From Azolla pinnata (Eukaryota; Streptophyta; Polypodiopsida; Salviniales; Salviniaceae): a stretch of DNA of 64,000 bases. The translations under genes were made by a program, and so were the position numbers. The notes under the pieces are model-generated. The model saw nothing but the letters and a program-made list of their open reading frames with translations, made no database searches and had not been told where the DNA came from. Where the stretch lies: the NCBI GenBank assembly GCA_037176905.1, contig JBBBWG010013779.1, positions 20,337 to 84,336 on the forward strand, written 5' to 3'. Below are positions 50,235 through 63,283 of the stretch, one piece after another. Within the stretch, counting starts at the first letter, position 1; each line of letters opens with the position of its first letter.

Positions 50235-51967
50235 ATGTCACACTCTCTTGGAGACGTGATAGAAACAAGCGAGGAAGAAAGTGACGGGAGGAAAAGACGA
50301 CAAAGGTCGAGGTCACCGATAGAGAAAATAGTTGAGGAAGAAAGCAAAGGAAAGAAAAGACGCTCATCAAAAGATACAAGATCAGTTCCCCTAAGTAGCT
50401 TAGATAAAGAGACATTTGAAACCAAGTTTCCACATATTAATGTGGATATTCATGAGCAGACTATGGGCAAGTTCTCATATTATACAGTTATGAGCAAAGA
50501 TGCTTTAAAGTGTTTGATACAATATATATTTTCAATACTTGAGGCAAATACGGGAGTATGGTACGGGGCTGAAGGATGTTTGACGTCTACGGAGATGCCT
50601 AATAGACATTTGCACCTAACCTTTTTTACCATTTTGTGTAAATTGTCCAAAGCATTTGTATTTCTTAAGGGAAATAGGAGATCACAAAAGCAGGCTGAAC
50701 GAGTGCAACGAGAAGGGAAAGAGACGACTATGGGCAAGTTCTCATATTATACAGTTATGAGCAAAGATGCTTTAGAGTGTTTGATACAATACATATTTTC
50801 AATACTTGAGGCAAATACGGGAGTATGGTATGGGGCTGAAGGATGTTTGACGTCTACGGAGATGCCTAATAGGCATTTGCACCTAACCTTTTTTACCATT
50901 TTGTGTAAATTGTCCAAAGCATTTGTATTTCTTAAGAGAAATAGGAGATCACAAAAGCAAGCTGAACGAGTGCAACGAGAAGGGAAAGAGACGGCTATTA
51001 TTAAAGATGAAGTTGCTCCTGTTCACCTCGAAGTAAGTGACACAATAAATCTGACAAATGTTACCGAGCCAGACTATCCAAGTAGTCAATCTTCGACTAA
51101 AGGCTCAATGTGCAATGACGAAGTAAAAATTGGTAGCGGTATACCAAATATCATAGTCAAGACCTTGTGTAAAAGGTATTTGAGAGAGAAGAATCTTGAT
51201 CCGACGTTACCGAGGACAGTAAGGAAGGCTGCATTCGATAAAAAATTGAGGACTGTCATGATAATCGAATTGACGGATGATCATTTGGTTAGTCAAATTT
51301 CTTTTCCTTTCAAACTTTTGATTAAGGCTAAATTTAAATTCCATGGTTTATATGTATAAATTTTGTGATTCGAATTGTAGGTCGATTCTAAAGGTGTCGA
51401 TGCAGGACTATTTCAATGTGCTTCTTATGCTATCGATCAAGCTATTAAAAATATGGATATGCATTGGAAACAAGACATGGTGTTTTGGCACACTGACAGT
51501 GACAAGTATAATAGATGATGGACATGATCAGCCTGTAGGAGAAATGTATATAAATACTGAGGTAATTGCTATTGTATTTTTTATTTCTTTCTTTATTTTT
51601 CTTTATTTGGTTTTTTCATGATTGTATTTGTATCAGGTATTTGAGCGTTTATTGTCATATAAAAGGGTAAGCGATGGTGATATTGTGTTGATCCAATTCC
51701 TGCTGAGATTGATGCTCGGAGAGAAAATTTTGGGGGTAAGTAAAAGTTCAACAATTTTATTATCGGTTTATGGACTTGATTATTCAATTAAAATGAGAAG
51801 ATGCATGTAATTTGGATATGGAGCAAGGATATATTTGTTAGGTCGGTTTTATATAAATCAATCTTATGCAGATTAATATAGAAGATGCACGTGAACTAAA
51901 AGAAATTTGTAAACGAGAGGAGATTGCAACTTCAAACATGGTAGAAAGTGAAGCAAGACAAATGTAG
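50235..51967 (+). pseudogene. Copy A of an unrecognised multicopy gene family
   Basis: I do not recognise this family. Exon 1 (50235-51287) encodes 351 residues: an acidic then Arg/Lys/Ser-rich start (MSHSLGDVIETSEEES, SKGKKRRSSKD), a SLDKETFETKFPHINVDIHE segment, a GKFSYYTVMSKDAL module present twice in tandem, and a KTLCKRYLREKNLDPTLPRT block. It ends at a GTTAGT donor; exon 2 starts at 51381 (VDSKGVDAGLFQCASYAI) and hits TGA at 51516-51518. Compared with the decayed copies nearby, 29 bases are missing after 51463, so the frame shifts; sequence matching the old frame continues as FGTLTVTSIIDDGHD, then exons at about 51637-51735 and 51872-51967. The gene is therefore nearly intact but broken, or makes a shorter protein of 396 residues. 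It could be a transposable-element gene or a decayed host family; no transposase or reverse transcriptase motif is visible. Confidence 0.6.
50463..50996 (+). repeat. In-frame 267-bp tandem duplication in copy A
   Basis: Units 50463-50729 and 50730-50996 differ at only seven positions by my count, all of them transitions. Because 267 is a multiple of three, the duplication keeps the frame and doubles the 89-residue GKFSYYTVMSKDAL module. The decayed copies nearby have one module only, so the duplication arose in copy A. Confidence 0.9.
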
Positions 51968-52139
51968 AAATCGTAAGTTGTGCTTCATATATTTATTGTG
52001 AAATATAAAGGCGACATGTTTTATCTATTGTGCATGGTAGTTATTTTAGAAAGAAGCAATCAAAGATTCTATATATTCTGCTAAGTAATTATACAAGAAG
52101 TTAGTTCTCACTTGTTTGAATTTCTCCTATTGCCAATCT

Positions 52140-53600
52140 TGCATTGTGCAATGATGGGTTAATCCATTGGAAGTTTGGGCTAGACCTTTGCAGTGAGATT
52201 ATTAAAAATCCCAATGCCTTTCCTTTCTGCACATATTGGTAATACCTTTCTCTCGAATGCAGCCAGAATAATTCTTTCGTCTTTTCTAGACTATTAAGAA
52301 ATCACTCAACAGAAGTTGCTTTACCTGTTGTTCTAGAGAATTATCCAGAAAGAAACCATCAGCCTTTGTGATTGGACTTTCCAAGCTAGTTTTGTTCCCC
52401 GATAAAATTGAGGAAACTGAAGCATGATCGGAGAATGTCGTTCCTGCCAGAATCCAACTTGGCCTCTATTTTGTGTGAAATACGTTGATACATCGAATCT
52501 ATCTAGTCGGAATAAATTAAATTCCACTCTCCCTTATATTTGACATGTCAGTAGGGTAATGATCCTTGCATCCACTGTCCATGCATCTAGTACGTGTATA
52601 TGAAAACAAAAACCAAGCTAAGCTCCATGCATTGTTGAAAGGCTACCACCTGTTCGGCCTCTCATTCTTTCAATCATATTGAAATGTCTGCCAACAGACC
52701 AATTATTCAAATGTTGGACATAGCGATGCGAGTTGATTCCAAGAGACTTTTCTTGTTGATACTCAAATTGGGCCATAGATAATCTAGACCAACCACTTCT
52801 GCTTTTAAGATATTGAACATAATACATCGAGGATGAGTTCCCCATACCTAATAATATCATTCTGCCATCTTCCTACAATGGCCAGGGCAACACCAACTTG
52901 ACATATGAATTGTCTGATTTCTGGTGACCAATATGATTTCCCTTTTCCAGGTAACACTGATCCGTAGCTATCTATTCGCCTTTTACATAGATGATGCTCT
53001 CGTATAAAAAGCATATCAATAGAAGCACCTGCAAGTGCCTTTTCTGATTCTAGAGTAAACCTGCCTCGCATTCGTTTATAAAGGGGTCCACCCAGGCGTT
53101 GTACATTCCAGGATACTATCTTCATGATATCACCATTTGAGTATTCCCAACATTGTCCTCATTGGCTTCCTTGCTTCTGATCTTACGTATTGCTCTTCCT
53201 TGTGTTGTGTAAACATTTCCGAGAGTTAGTTTTCATTAACCAACAGTTGTAGTGACTATTAGCATCTACGTGTTCATTAAGCATGTATCCAAAACCCTCG
53301 TTCAACTTAGGCCTTTCGACGACAATTACATGATGTATGCCATCCTTATCCAACCCCGGCTTGCATTTGACGTCCAAATCATGCCAATGTGCTTGCATCA
53401 CCTCCTGGAATTTTATACTCACCGTATGGATCGTGAGAAATGTTGCTTGCTCCTTTATAATATTCATTGCCCTTATTTTGTGCCATTCAACATCATTTGT
53501 AGCATGCAACATAAATGAATAGCCTCTGCAAAATACATGTGAACCATTGGTATTCATTGCTTTCACACATGCATGCATTCTTATGTGGGGCTGGTTCATG
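52140..53600 (-). mobile_element. Degenerate L1-type LINE, endonuclease region
   Basis: On the minus strand a fragment of a non-LTR retrotransposon is visible in several broken frames. At 53125 the frame starts MKIVSWNVQRLGG, the typical start of an apurinic-type endonuclease. At 52860-52618 in another frame, NWSVGRHFNMIERMRGRTGG matches the family's WxxGGDFN...RxGG motif, with the Asp of GDFN changed to His. At 52527-52333 the segment RLDRFDVS and HSPIML match the SDHSPI end. The stretch upstream (53599-53183) is open for 138 codons and may be the spacer between ORF1 and the endonuclease. Frameshifts and the changed catalytic residue mean it is dead. No reverse transcriptase domain is seen before 52140. 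Confidence 0.75.
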
Positions 53601-54403
53601 GAATGTTGATGCTCACATATGCTTAGTGAAAGCTAAAAGGAATTTTCATCTTTCCAAAATATTTCACCATTCCACTGTTTACTCCTAAATCTAGAGATTA
53701 TTAGTGATACTATGTTTGGTTGTGATGTATCATAACCCCTTTTTACTCTTGTCTCCTTTTTTTCCTTTGCATATGAGCTAAACATGTTTCATTCCGGTAG
53801 TATAAATACGGTTATGGGATTTTCTGACTACACATCTTTATGCACTTGCTCTTTATGTGCATTTGTTCTTCTGTAAATCCTTGCTAGAACATGGCTTATT
53901 TGGCTCGTTGCGGCCACACTCGGCTTTCACTTCCATGCTTCCTCCTTGTGAATCTCCTTCTCTTTCGCTTAAGATTGCTTTGAGTATATCATACTTATTT
54001 TTTTTCTACTTTCAAAGGCTCTTTATCCATCAATTCAACATCTTGAAAACCTGGTTTCATTATAAAAGCCTTTTTATCTATCAATTCAAGCCATTGAGAC
54101 TACTTCATTGTGAAAAGCTATTAAGTCATTTAACTCGAGCAAATCTAATTAAATCTATTGCAAAAAATTCTATAGGTCAATATCCAAGACCAATTATCTG
54201 CACATGTATGTACATACATGCCAAATACATGTATTACGTGCACATGTCTGCACATATGCACATACCCACATTCCTACATGCACATACTTGTATTACCAAA
54301 CGTAATTGGATATTTGATTGACATGATCACCCTATAGGAGAAATGTGTATAAACACTAAAGTGATTTTTTTTAAATTTTCATTTCTTTATTTATTTGTCT
54401 AGT
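53601..54403. other. Spacer between LINE and family copies
   Basis: AT-rich DNA with a CATGTATGTACATACATGCC-type microsatellite at about 54203-54290, like that at 49.9 kb. The 154-codon frame 53857-54321 has no recognisable domain. A TAGGAGAAATGTGTATAAAC segment at about 54335 already belongs to the 3' exon of a family copy, so the boundary of the copy array is blurred. Confidence 0.45.
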
Positions 54404-55325
54404 AGGTATTTGCACCTAACCTTTTTTACCATTTTGTGTAAATTTTCTAAAGCATTTGTACAATTTAATAAGCAAAGGAAAAAAAACCACTCAGCAAAAG
54501 ATCCAAGATCAGCTCCTCCAAGTTGCTTAGATAAAGAGACATTTGGAGCCACGTTCCCAGATATTAAGGTGAATATTTGGGAGCAGGCTGTGGGCAAATT
54601 CTCATATTCTATAGTTATGAGTAAAGATGCTTTAGAGTGTTTGATACAATATATATTTAAATACTTAAGGCAAATATGGGGGTATTGTATGGGGCTTATG
54701 GATATTTGACATCTACTAAAGTGTCTAGTAGGCATTTGCACCAGACCTTTTCTACCATTTTGTGTAAATTATCTAAAGCATTTGTACTTCTTAAGAGAAA
54801 TAGGATATCACAACAGCAAGTTTAACGAGTGCAACAAGAAGGGAAAGATATGGTTATTTTAAAAGACAAAGTTGATCTTGTTCACCTTGAAGTATGTGAT
54901 ACGATAAATCTTAAATTCTTATCGAATAAGATTATCTAATTAGTAGTCAATATTCGACCGAAGGCTATATGTATACAATCACGAAGTAAATAATAGTAAA
55001 TGTATATTAGATATCATGGTCAAGACATTTTGTAAACGGTATTTGAGAGAGAAGAGTTTTGACCCAACGTTCCCTAGGACGGTAAGAAAGGCTCCTTTTG
55101 ATAAGAAATTGAGGATTATAATAATAATTGAATTGAACGATTATCATTTCGTTAGTTAAATTTTTATTCCTTTAAAAGTTTCAATTAAGTCTAAATTTCA
55201 TTTGAATGCTTTATATGTATTAATTTTCTAATTTAAAATTTTAGGTCTATTGTAAAGGTGTCGATGTAGGACTATTTCAATGTGCTTCCTATACCATCGA
55301 TCAAGCTATGGGGGTATTGTATCAC
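54335..55325 (+). pseudogene. Copy B of the unrecognised family, decayed
   Basis: The sequence begins with part of a 3' exon (about 54335-54360), then exon 1 from the CATTTGCACCTAACC phrase (54408). It includes a GKFSYSIVMSKDALECLIQY module and the CKRYLREKSFDPTFPRT block at about 55029-55080, with many stops and frameshifts. The start of exon 2 is at about 55246 (TCTATTGTAAAGGTGTCGAT). It then breaks off at about 55320, where sequence of another exon 1 follows directly. Confidence 0.7.
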
Positions 55326-55960
55326 AACAACAAGAAGGGAAAGAGATGGTTACTTTAAAGGACAAAGTTCATCCTATTCACCTTGAAGTAAGTGACACGA
55401 TAAATCTTACAAATTTTATCAAGCAACATTATCTAAGAAGTAAGTCTTAGATTTAAGGTTAAAAATATAATCACGAAGTAAATAATGGTAAACGTATACT
55501 AGATATCATGGTCACGACACTTTGTAAAAGGTATTTAAGAGAGAGGAATCTTGACCTAAGGTTGCCGAGGACAGTAAGAAAGGCTCCCTTTAATGAGAAA
55601 TTGAGGACTATCATGATAATCGAATTGAACGATTATCATTTGGTTAGTCAAATTTCTGTTCATTTTAAACTTTCAATTAAGTTTAAATTTGATTTCAATG
55701 GTTTATATATATTAAATTTCTAATTTTAAATTTTAGGCCTATTCTAAAGGTGTCGATGTATGACTATTTCAATGTGCTTCGTATGCTATCGATCAAGCTA
55801 TTGAAAATATAGATATGTATACAAATAAACCTATTTATGTATTGGTATGTGGAAAGGAGAAATGGTGTTTCGGCACACTAAAAGTGACAAGTATTATGCA
55901 TGATGGACATGATCACCCTGTATGAGAAATGTGTATAAACACTAAGGTGATTGTTTTTTT
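55326..55960 (+). pseudogene. Copy C of the unrecognised family, 5'-truncated
   Basis: This copy starts abruptly in the second half of exon 1 (GTATCACAACAACAAGAAGG). A 71-codon frame at 55508-55723 holds the TLCKRYLRERNLDLRLPRT block. Exon 2 follows at about 55738 and contains the NKPIYVLVCGKEKW segment that is missing from copy A. The frame is broken by stops such as TGA in the PV*EM position at about 55922. Confidence 0.7.
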
Positions 55961-55984
55961 TTTCATTTCTTTATTTATTTGCCA

Positions 55985-57490
55985 GTAGGCATTTGCACCT
56001 AACCTTTTTTACCATTTTGTGTAAATTGTCCAAAGCATTTGTAAAATTTACAAAGTAAAGGAGAAAAAAAACAGTTAGTAAAAAATTCAAAGATAACCTC
56101 CCCCAAGTTTCTTAAAGAAAAAGACATTTGGAGTCACGTTCCCATATATTAATGTGAATATTTGGGAGCAGGCCGTGGGCAAATTCTCATATTCTACAGT
56201 TATGAGTAAAGATGCTTTAGAGTATTTGATACAATACATATTTTAAATACTTAAGGCAAATGTGGGGGTATTGTATGGGGCTTAAGGATATTTGGCATCT
56301 ACTAAAGTGTCTAGTAGGCATTTGCACCTGACCTTTTCTACCATTTTGTGTAAATTATCTAAAGCATTTGTAATTTTAAAAGAAATAGGATATCACAACA
56401 TCAAGCTTAACGAGTGCAACAAGAAGGGAAAGAGATAGTTATTTTAAAAAACAAAGTTGATCTTGTTCACCTTGAAGTATGTGATATGATAAATCTTACA
56501 ATTCTTATCGAGTAAGATTATCTAATTAGTAGTCAATATTCGACCGAAGGCTATATGTATACAATCACGAAGTAAACAATGGTAAACGTATGTTAGATAT
56601 CATGGTCAAGACATTTTATAAAAGGTATTTGATAGAGAAGAATCTTGACTAAACGTTACCTGGACGGTAATCAAGGGTCCCTTTGATAAGCAATTGAGGA
56701 CTATCATGATAATCGAATTGAACGATTATCATTTGGTTAGTCAAATTTTTATTCCTTTTAAAGTTTCAATTAATTGTAAATTTAAATTCAATGGTTTATA
56801 TGTATTAAGTTTTTTAATTTAAAATTTTAGGTCTATTCTAAAGGTGTTGATGTAGTACTATTTCAACATGCTTCATATGATATCGATCAAGCTATTGAAA
56901 AATATAGATATGCATAGAAATAAACCTATTTATCTATTGGTATGTGGACACGAGAAATGGTGTTTCGGCACACTAACAGTGACAAGTATAACACATGATG
57001 GACATGATTAGCATGTAGGAGAAATGTGTATAAACACAGAGGTAATTGTTTTTTTTTTTCATTTATTTAATTATTTTTTTATTTGGGTTTTTCATGATTA
57101 TATTTGTATTAGGTATTTTAACATTCATTGTTTTATAAAATGTTAAACGATGATGATATTTTGTTGATCCAATTCCTTCTTAGATTGATGCTCGAAGAGA
57201 AAATTTTGCAAGTAAATAAAAGTTCAACAACTCTATTATTGGTTTAAAGACTTGATTATTCAATTAAAATGAGAATATATATGTAAGTGGATATGGAGCA
57301 TAAATTCATTTGTTAGGTTGGTTTTATATAGATAAATCTTATACAGATTAATGTAGAAGATGCATGTGAACTAAAAGAAATTTGTAAAGGAGAGGAGATT
57401 ATAGCTTCAAACATGGTAAAAAGTGAAGCCATAGTTTTACAATCAATGATTGAAAAATAAGAAACCAAGCAAGCAAAACAAATGTAAAAA
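55985..57490 (+). pseudogene. Copy D of the unrecognised family, longest decayed copy
   Basis: All parts are present in order: the CATTTGCACCTAACC start, a single GKFSYSTVMSKDAL module (about 56175), the RYLIEKNLD block (about 56622), exon 2 at about 56832 with NKPIYLLVCGHEKW, a third exon near 57110-57215 and the last exon at 57351-57475 (NVEDACELKEICKGEE). Stops and short indels are frequent. It shows the exon order of the family and the 29-base segment lost in copy A. Confidence 0.75.
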
Positions 57491-58004
57491 TCGTAAGTTT
57501 TGCTTCATATATTTATTGTGAAATATAAAAACAACATGTTTTATTTATTGTGCATGGTAGTTATTTTAGAAAGAAACAATCGAAGATTCTATGCTCTCTA
57601 TTAAGTAAAAAGGATGAGCGTAAAGCCAGAGAAGTCTATGGTTTAAAAGTGTTTATGTGTGGTACACATGAACATGTGGGCTGAACGATTTGCCTATCAC
57701 CTAAAAGTGTTAATATCTGGTATATTTGAACATATAGCCGAACAAGTTTTTGCTGTGAAAAGCCGGTGATCTCTAAGAGTTAGATTTTTCTATCGACTTT
57801 TTTTCCTATTTTATTTCATTTGCTTACGCTTTTTTGGGAACAAATGTAGTGAAATTTGAACCTTACATATGAAATCCTGGTTTTTATTTTCCTAAACCTT
57901 ATAACTCACTCCTAGATATATTACAATCAAACCATTTTACAAACAATTGAATCTTCTTGTGTCAATTGAATCTTTTTGTGTCAATTGATTATTCTTACAA
58001 ATTA
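57491..58004. other. Spacer between family copies D and F
   Basis: AT-rich spacer. A GTGTTWATRTSTGGTAYA phrase occurs twice at about 57648 and 57708, a short direct repeat. No exon is recognised. Confidence 0.5.
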
Positions 58005-58295
58005 TATTTATATAAGGTATTTTGGGCGTTGAATGTCTTATGAAGAGTTAAAGTGTGATAATTTTTTATTTATCCAATTCCTTGTTAAATTGACCCTTGA
58101 AGTGAAACTATTGAAAGTAAATAAAACTTTAGCAATTTTGACATTGGTTTATGGACTTGGCTATTTAATCAAAAGGAGAAGATGTATGTAATTGTATATG
58201 AAATAAAGATGTATTTGTTAGATAAGTTTTACGTAGATAGGTCTTATGTGGATTTTTGTAGAAGTTACACATAAATTAAAAGAAAATTACAAATT
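58005..58295 (+). pseudogene. Copy F of the unrecognised family, 3' fragment
   Basis: Only the last exons and their intron remain. GATAATTTTTTATTTATCCAATTCC at about 58058 matches the third exon. The intron phrase GGTTTATGGACTTG and a diverged last exon follow at about 58146-58290. The fragment is heavily mutated. Confidence 0.6.
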
Positions 58296-59494
58296 AAAGA
58301 AAATTAACAATTTTTCTTCTTATTTTCTCTTTCTTCTTTCTTTTAATTTCTTACCTTTTTTTCTTCTTCTTGTTTTTTCTTCTTCATCATCCTTTTTTGT
58401 TCATTTCTTATATTTGCTACTAAATTGTTTTTTTCTTCTACTTTTTGTTGGGGTTGAACTTGAAGATTTTCTTATAATACCTTACATGTGGTATTAAAGA
58501 AATGAACATAATATTCGATCAAATAACATTAGGGTATAATATGTATAAAGTTGTATTGTCTTTCTCTATTTTTGAAGTAAAGAGGCAAGAAAGATTAGTT
58601 ACATTTTTAAAGGTTATTTTTCTTTCTCAAAGTTATGCTTGAATCCCTCTAACATGTTCTCTTCCTATGTTAAAGTGATGAGTAATTTTGTTACTTGCAA
58701 AACACTTGTTGCCTTCAATGCACAGTCCCAACTTCTTTTCTTCTTGCAACAATATTTTAACTATTATCCTCAAATGTCTGCATATCAAATTTTCCCTCAA
58801 GGATACCACAGGATTCTTTGATATTATTTTGTTCTTAATTTTTTAGATGATAGAACACTTGTTGTATTTTGTTTAGTAAGTTACTTCAATATCTAATAAC
58901 ATCTTCTTACTAAGGGTTGATTGCTTGTTTTTTGGTCTTCATTTTTCAATTTCTTATAAAGAAAACAAGAAATTGCATAAACTTTTGAATGATATTTGTG
59001 GATGTTAGAGATCCTTATAGAAAGTTGTGACGTAAATATATTGCAAGGTAGTCATCATTCAGCTAAACAGACTCCAAACAATTTTGAAGATATCACATAT
59101 CAATGATTATGAAGAATATGTCCTTATTGTACTTGGCTACATGAACCAACTTTCAAAGTTATTTTAAATTAATGCTTCGGATAGATGGAGAAAGCTCCTT
59201 TAGATCCTGAAGGTGATGTTGCCGTAGGCCAAGCTAGAGCTGAAAGAGCTGCAATGTCCATGTAAGATTTTCTTCGATGGTCTTGGTGTAGGTTTTTTAT
59301 CAATTGCTGTTGTAGCCATTGCAAAGAATTTTGCTGAACTTGATGGAATTTAGCAGATTGTTGTTTTCGCGGAAAGGTGGGGGATGTACATTGAAACCAA
59401 GGGGTGGTGACCGGAAGGCACCACCATGAGTAGAAGAAACTGTATGTATGTATGTATGTATCTATGAGTGTAGGTATGTATGTAGGCCTGTAGA
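58296..59494. other. Intergenic, no gene recognised
   Basis: AT-rich with TTCTTC runs (about 58313-58440). A 26-codon phrase at about 59180-59270 (MEKAPLDPEGDVAVGQARAE) looks more protein-like than its surroundings but is followed by a stop and has no partner exon. A TATG run precedes the telomere-related satellite at about 59440-59490. Confidence 0.45.
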
Positions 59495-60090
59495 CCTTAA
59501 ACTCTAAACCTAAGTCCTAAACCCTAAATTGGTTGAAACAAACCCCTAAACCTAAGTCCAAAACCCTAAACTAGTCGAAACAAAACCCTTAAACCTAAGT
59601 CCTAAACCCTAAATTGGTCGAAACAAAACCCTTAAACCTAAGTCCTAAACCCGAAAATGTTTGAAACAAAACCCTTAAAATTAAGTCCTAAACCCTAAAT
59701 TGGTCGAAACAAAACCCTAAACCGAAGTCCTAAACCCTGAACCGGTTGAAACAAAACCCTAAACCTAAGTCCTAAACCCTAACCCGGTTGAAACAAAACC
59801 CTTAAACCTAAATCCTAAACCCTGAACTGGTCGAAACAAAACCTTGAACCTAAGTCCTAAACCCTAAACCGGTCGAAACAAAACCCTTAAACCTAAGTCC
59901 TAAACCCTAACCTAGTCGAAACAAAGCCCTTAAACCAAGTCCTAAACCGTAACCTGGTCGAAACAAAGCCCTTAAACCTAAGTCCTAAACCATAAACCGG
60001 TTGAACCAAAACCCTAGACCTAAGTCCTAAACCCTAACCTGGTCGAAACAAAACCCTAAACCTAAGTCCTAAACCCTAAACTGGTTGAAA
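59495..60090. repeat. Telomere-related satellite, about 14 units of ~43 bp
   Basis: Each unit has CCTAAACCTAAGTCCTAAAC, a CCCTAAAC block and a GGTCGAAACAAAAC block. I count fourteen GTCGAAAC or GTTGAAAC blocks across the array. The unit is made of CCCTAAA/CCTAA telomere-like pieces around a non-telomeric GGTCGAAACAAA core. The array ends about 350 bases upstream of the Ole e 1 domain gene's start codon. Confidence 0.92.
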
Positions 60091-60437
60091 ACAATGTGAA
60101 GGTTTGAAAAAATAATGAAGTAAGGAACGTGGGAAGGTGTTGGTTACCCACATCTGGGCGCATCAACACAGAGAATGCCAGCGATGTCGAAGAAGAATCA
60201 GCGCACGTCCTCTGCTCCTTCTGCTCCATCTCCCTTCGCCCTGCACGCTCCTCCTCCTCCTCCTCCCCCGCCATCGCTGCCTCCAGAAGCTCCCAGACAA
60301 CAGCATATAAAGGGCGGGAGGCTCAGAGAATGGACGGACTTCTGCTGCTGCTTCTACCCTTCACGATGATGCAATCCATCCGCGTGCAGAGAGAGCCGAT
60401 GATGCTGAGTAGCATCAGGAGGAGGACGACGAGGCAG

Positions 60438-61666
60438 ATGATGGTGAGGATGATCCTGAGAATGGCTGCTGTTGCTGCTGCGCTGCTGATGCTCGGGTCT
60501 AGATCAGTCGCCTCCACCCGCTATGGCATACATTATCGTCCGCCTCCCATATCTCCATATTTCAATCCTTCTCCTGCTGCTGCTGCTGCTGCTGCTGGTG
60601 CTGCTGCTGGTGCTGCTGCTGCTGGTGCTGCTGCTGCTGCTGCCTCTTCCGCATTAGCCGTGCAAGGCGTTACCCTGTGCCAACAATGCTCGCTCGTGGG
60701 GACCTCCTCCCTCGCCTTCTCCAGGCCGCTCCAAGGTTCTGTACATGGCTTCCCTTCCATTTGCACCACATATTTTATATGAATATCTATATGCGTATGA
60801 TTCCTTTGGCTTTCTCAGTAGGAAGCGCACTGGATGGATTAGATCCATGCTGTTTGTACAGATAGATGATGCCTGTATGTGCTAGCTACATTGTCATCAT
60901 GGTTTGGATGGAAAGATCCATGCTTTCTGTACAGATAGATGTCTGTATGTGCTAGCTACATTGTCATCATGGTTTGTTTGGATAGATCCATGTTCTCTGC
61001 ACAGATAGATGTCTGTATGAGCTAGCTACAGTGTTATCATGGTTTGGATGGATAGATCCATGTTTATCTATACAGATAGATGTCTGTAATATCGGGTAGC
61101 TTCATTGTCATCATGGTTTGGATGGATCGATCCACGTTGTCTGCACAGATAGATGTCTGTAATATCCCGATTTGAATGGATAGATCCATGCTCTCTGTAC
61201 AGAGAGATGTCTGTAATATGTGGTAGCTACAGTGTCATCATGGTTTGGATGGATCGATCCATGTTCTCTGCACAGATAGATGTCTGTAACATGTGCTAGC
61301 AAACCAGTGTCGATCTTACCATGTCTTTCGATCTTCCCTCATCTTGCAGGAGCTATGGTGCAGCTTGTATGCAGAGATTATCGTTACAAGGCGTTCATCA
61401 GCATGGTCACCACCACCGATTCGCGCGGCTACTTCCTCTTCCGCCTCCGAACCTTCGATTTCTCCAAGTACGACCCCATCAGAACCTGCAGAGCTTTCAT
61501 TGTCTCCTCTCGAGATGCCAACTGCAATGCCTTCTCGAATGTCAATTCCGGCAGATGGGGAGCACAGCTCCGCAAGGAGGCCATCAAGCTGCAAGGTGCT
61601 GTCTTGTACTCCGTCGGACCCTTTGCGTTTACTCCTTCGTCGTTCACCTGCAAGAAATCTCCATAG
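60438..61666 (+). CDS. Secreted Pollen Ole e 1 / extensin-like domain protein
   Basis: Two exons, 60438-60735 and 61350-61666, join in phase to 204 residues. The chosen start (MMVRMILRMAAVAAALLML) gives a clean signal peptide cleaved near Ser26; an upstream in-frame ATG at 60330 would bury it behind 36 residues, so it is less likely. A Pro-rich stretch (HYRPPPISPYFNPSP) and an Ala-rich run (residues 47-69) follow. From residue 77 an Ole e 1-type domain starts: GVTLCQQCSL with Cys81 and Cys84, then GAMVQLVCRDY, GYFLFRL, TCRAF, NCNAF and a final SFTC. The six or so Cys fit the disulphide pattern of the family. Such proteins are cell-wall or pollen proteins that bind wall polysaccharides. A non-classical arabinogalactan/PRP-type member is the best description. 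The intron holds a minisatellite. Confidence 0.82.
60832..61303. repeat. Seven ~70-bp minisatellite units in the Ole e 1 gene intron
   Basis: Seven units share GATAGATCCATG, CTGTACAGATAGATGTCTGT and GCTAGCTACATTGTCATCATGG. They fill most of the 614-base intron between the two exons. One unit (about 61155-61180) is shortened. The units differ by several bases each. Confidence 0.9.
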
Positions 61667-63283
61667 CTCGGCAACAGCGAGATTTTTATCTCATATGCCC
61701 CCAAGTAGATGTAAGCACATCTCCTGCATTTCTGTGTAAATATATACGATTGCGGTCTTTGTCGCCCAATGTGCGCAAGGATCATATACACCAATGTACA
61801 TCTTTTTGTGAGAGGATTTCAGTAAGAGTTGGATTTGCAACCCAAAATCCTGTTACAAGAAGGTAAACATAGATCATCCATCAGTTAGCTGCTGTCTCCT
61901 GACATCTACACAACCGAAAGAATATGATTTTTTTTTATGGATCACAGGAATGCAGCTTACACTCTTGGTAACACAAGTTCTCGAGAATACTGAGATGAAA
62001 CAATATCAGCAACTCATACAGTCACAAACAGTTGCTAGACATTTGTTTCAATTCTTTTCGGTCGAGGTGCATTGTTCGTTAGTATGGAAACTAGTTGTGA
62101 AATACTCTCAAGAGTTTGACAGAATTTATGCATAGCTGTTTCCATCTTAACATGATGTTTCACCATCACATTGTATACTCTACCAACTGTATTTCTGAGA
62201 TAGGGCAGAAAACAGCACCCAGTTTATCAACTCTTTGAGCGATGGGCCTTTGTGTGTTGAGGAACGCATCAATAGGTATGGATGTATGGAAATCAGACTT
62301 ATGTTATGGAATTTATCCTTTTCGAATTCAGACTAATGAGGTTAATCTTTTCAAGTTGGATAATGATGCGTTACACATATTGTGCAATCCGGCATGGAAT
62401 TCCATCAAAGAAAAGGTCGCACAAAATTCTGTGCCATGGATGCAGCAACATCTGATACAAATCCTGCACCAAGATCATCGAAGAGAATCCTTTGTATTGG
62501 CAATGCAGCAAGAGTTTTATTCTTTATCCACCTCAATTTTAACCGTCTTGTTTCTTGATCAAATCCTGCTGTTTCTGCTTTCCTCCTTATCCTCCAATAC
62601 CATCTAATTCCTGTTTTGTTGCAAGATCCCTTTCATTCTCGACAGGAAAGCCAACCTCAATGCACAAAGAGCCTAGGATGACATTTCTTTCAAATCCTTG
62701 GACATCTAGGATATCAATCCAGCTCTTTCAGCTTTGACTTGGCCTAGAAGCAGCATCACGTATTTGTATGAACGATAAGATGACTATTTGCCACAATCAC
62801 AACCGCAGCAAATAATATAATCTGTGGCATCGGCAACTATTTCCAACCAGAAGCACCATTCATTTCAGCACCAAAACATGCCAAATAAGCTTATCTTTAA
62901 CCAATTTTGAGTCTGAATATTCAATGGGCAAAAGATATATGATGGGAATCTGATTGCAACAAGCAACAAATCTTTTTAATATATGGTAGAAGATCCAATA
63001 GACACGTGATCTGATTGCTCGGCATACATCAAGCCACCCATGGCATCATCAGTTCATCTAGCCAAGAATAATTTCTGGTAAAATAAGTATCGTTTCTATA
63101 CAATCATAGACATGTGACTATCTTCAAAATGTTGTTGACGCCCTCTTTTAGCCCGAATGAATACCTTGCAATGCATTTACTCCACAGATCTCTAACCACC
63201 AAAAACATCATTCAGAAGTTTATGCAACAGCTCATTTTCTTCATAATCAACAGAAAAATGAAGCGCAGAAAACAAGCAATCGG
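61667..63283. other. Spacer after the Ole e 1 gene, no gene recognised
   Basis: This includes the Ole e 1 gene 3' untranslated region. A 121-codon frame at 62242-62607 (starting MGLCVLRNASIGMDVWKSDL) has a protein-like composition in its first 70 codons but no domain that I know and no clear splice partner. It may be an old element or an exon fragment. Confidence 0.45.
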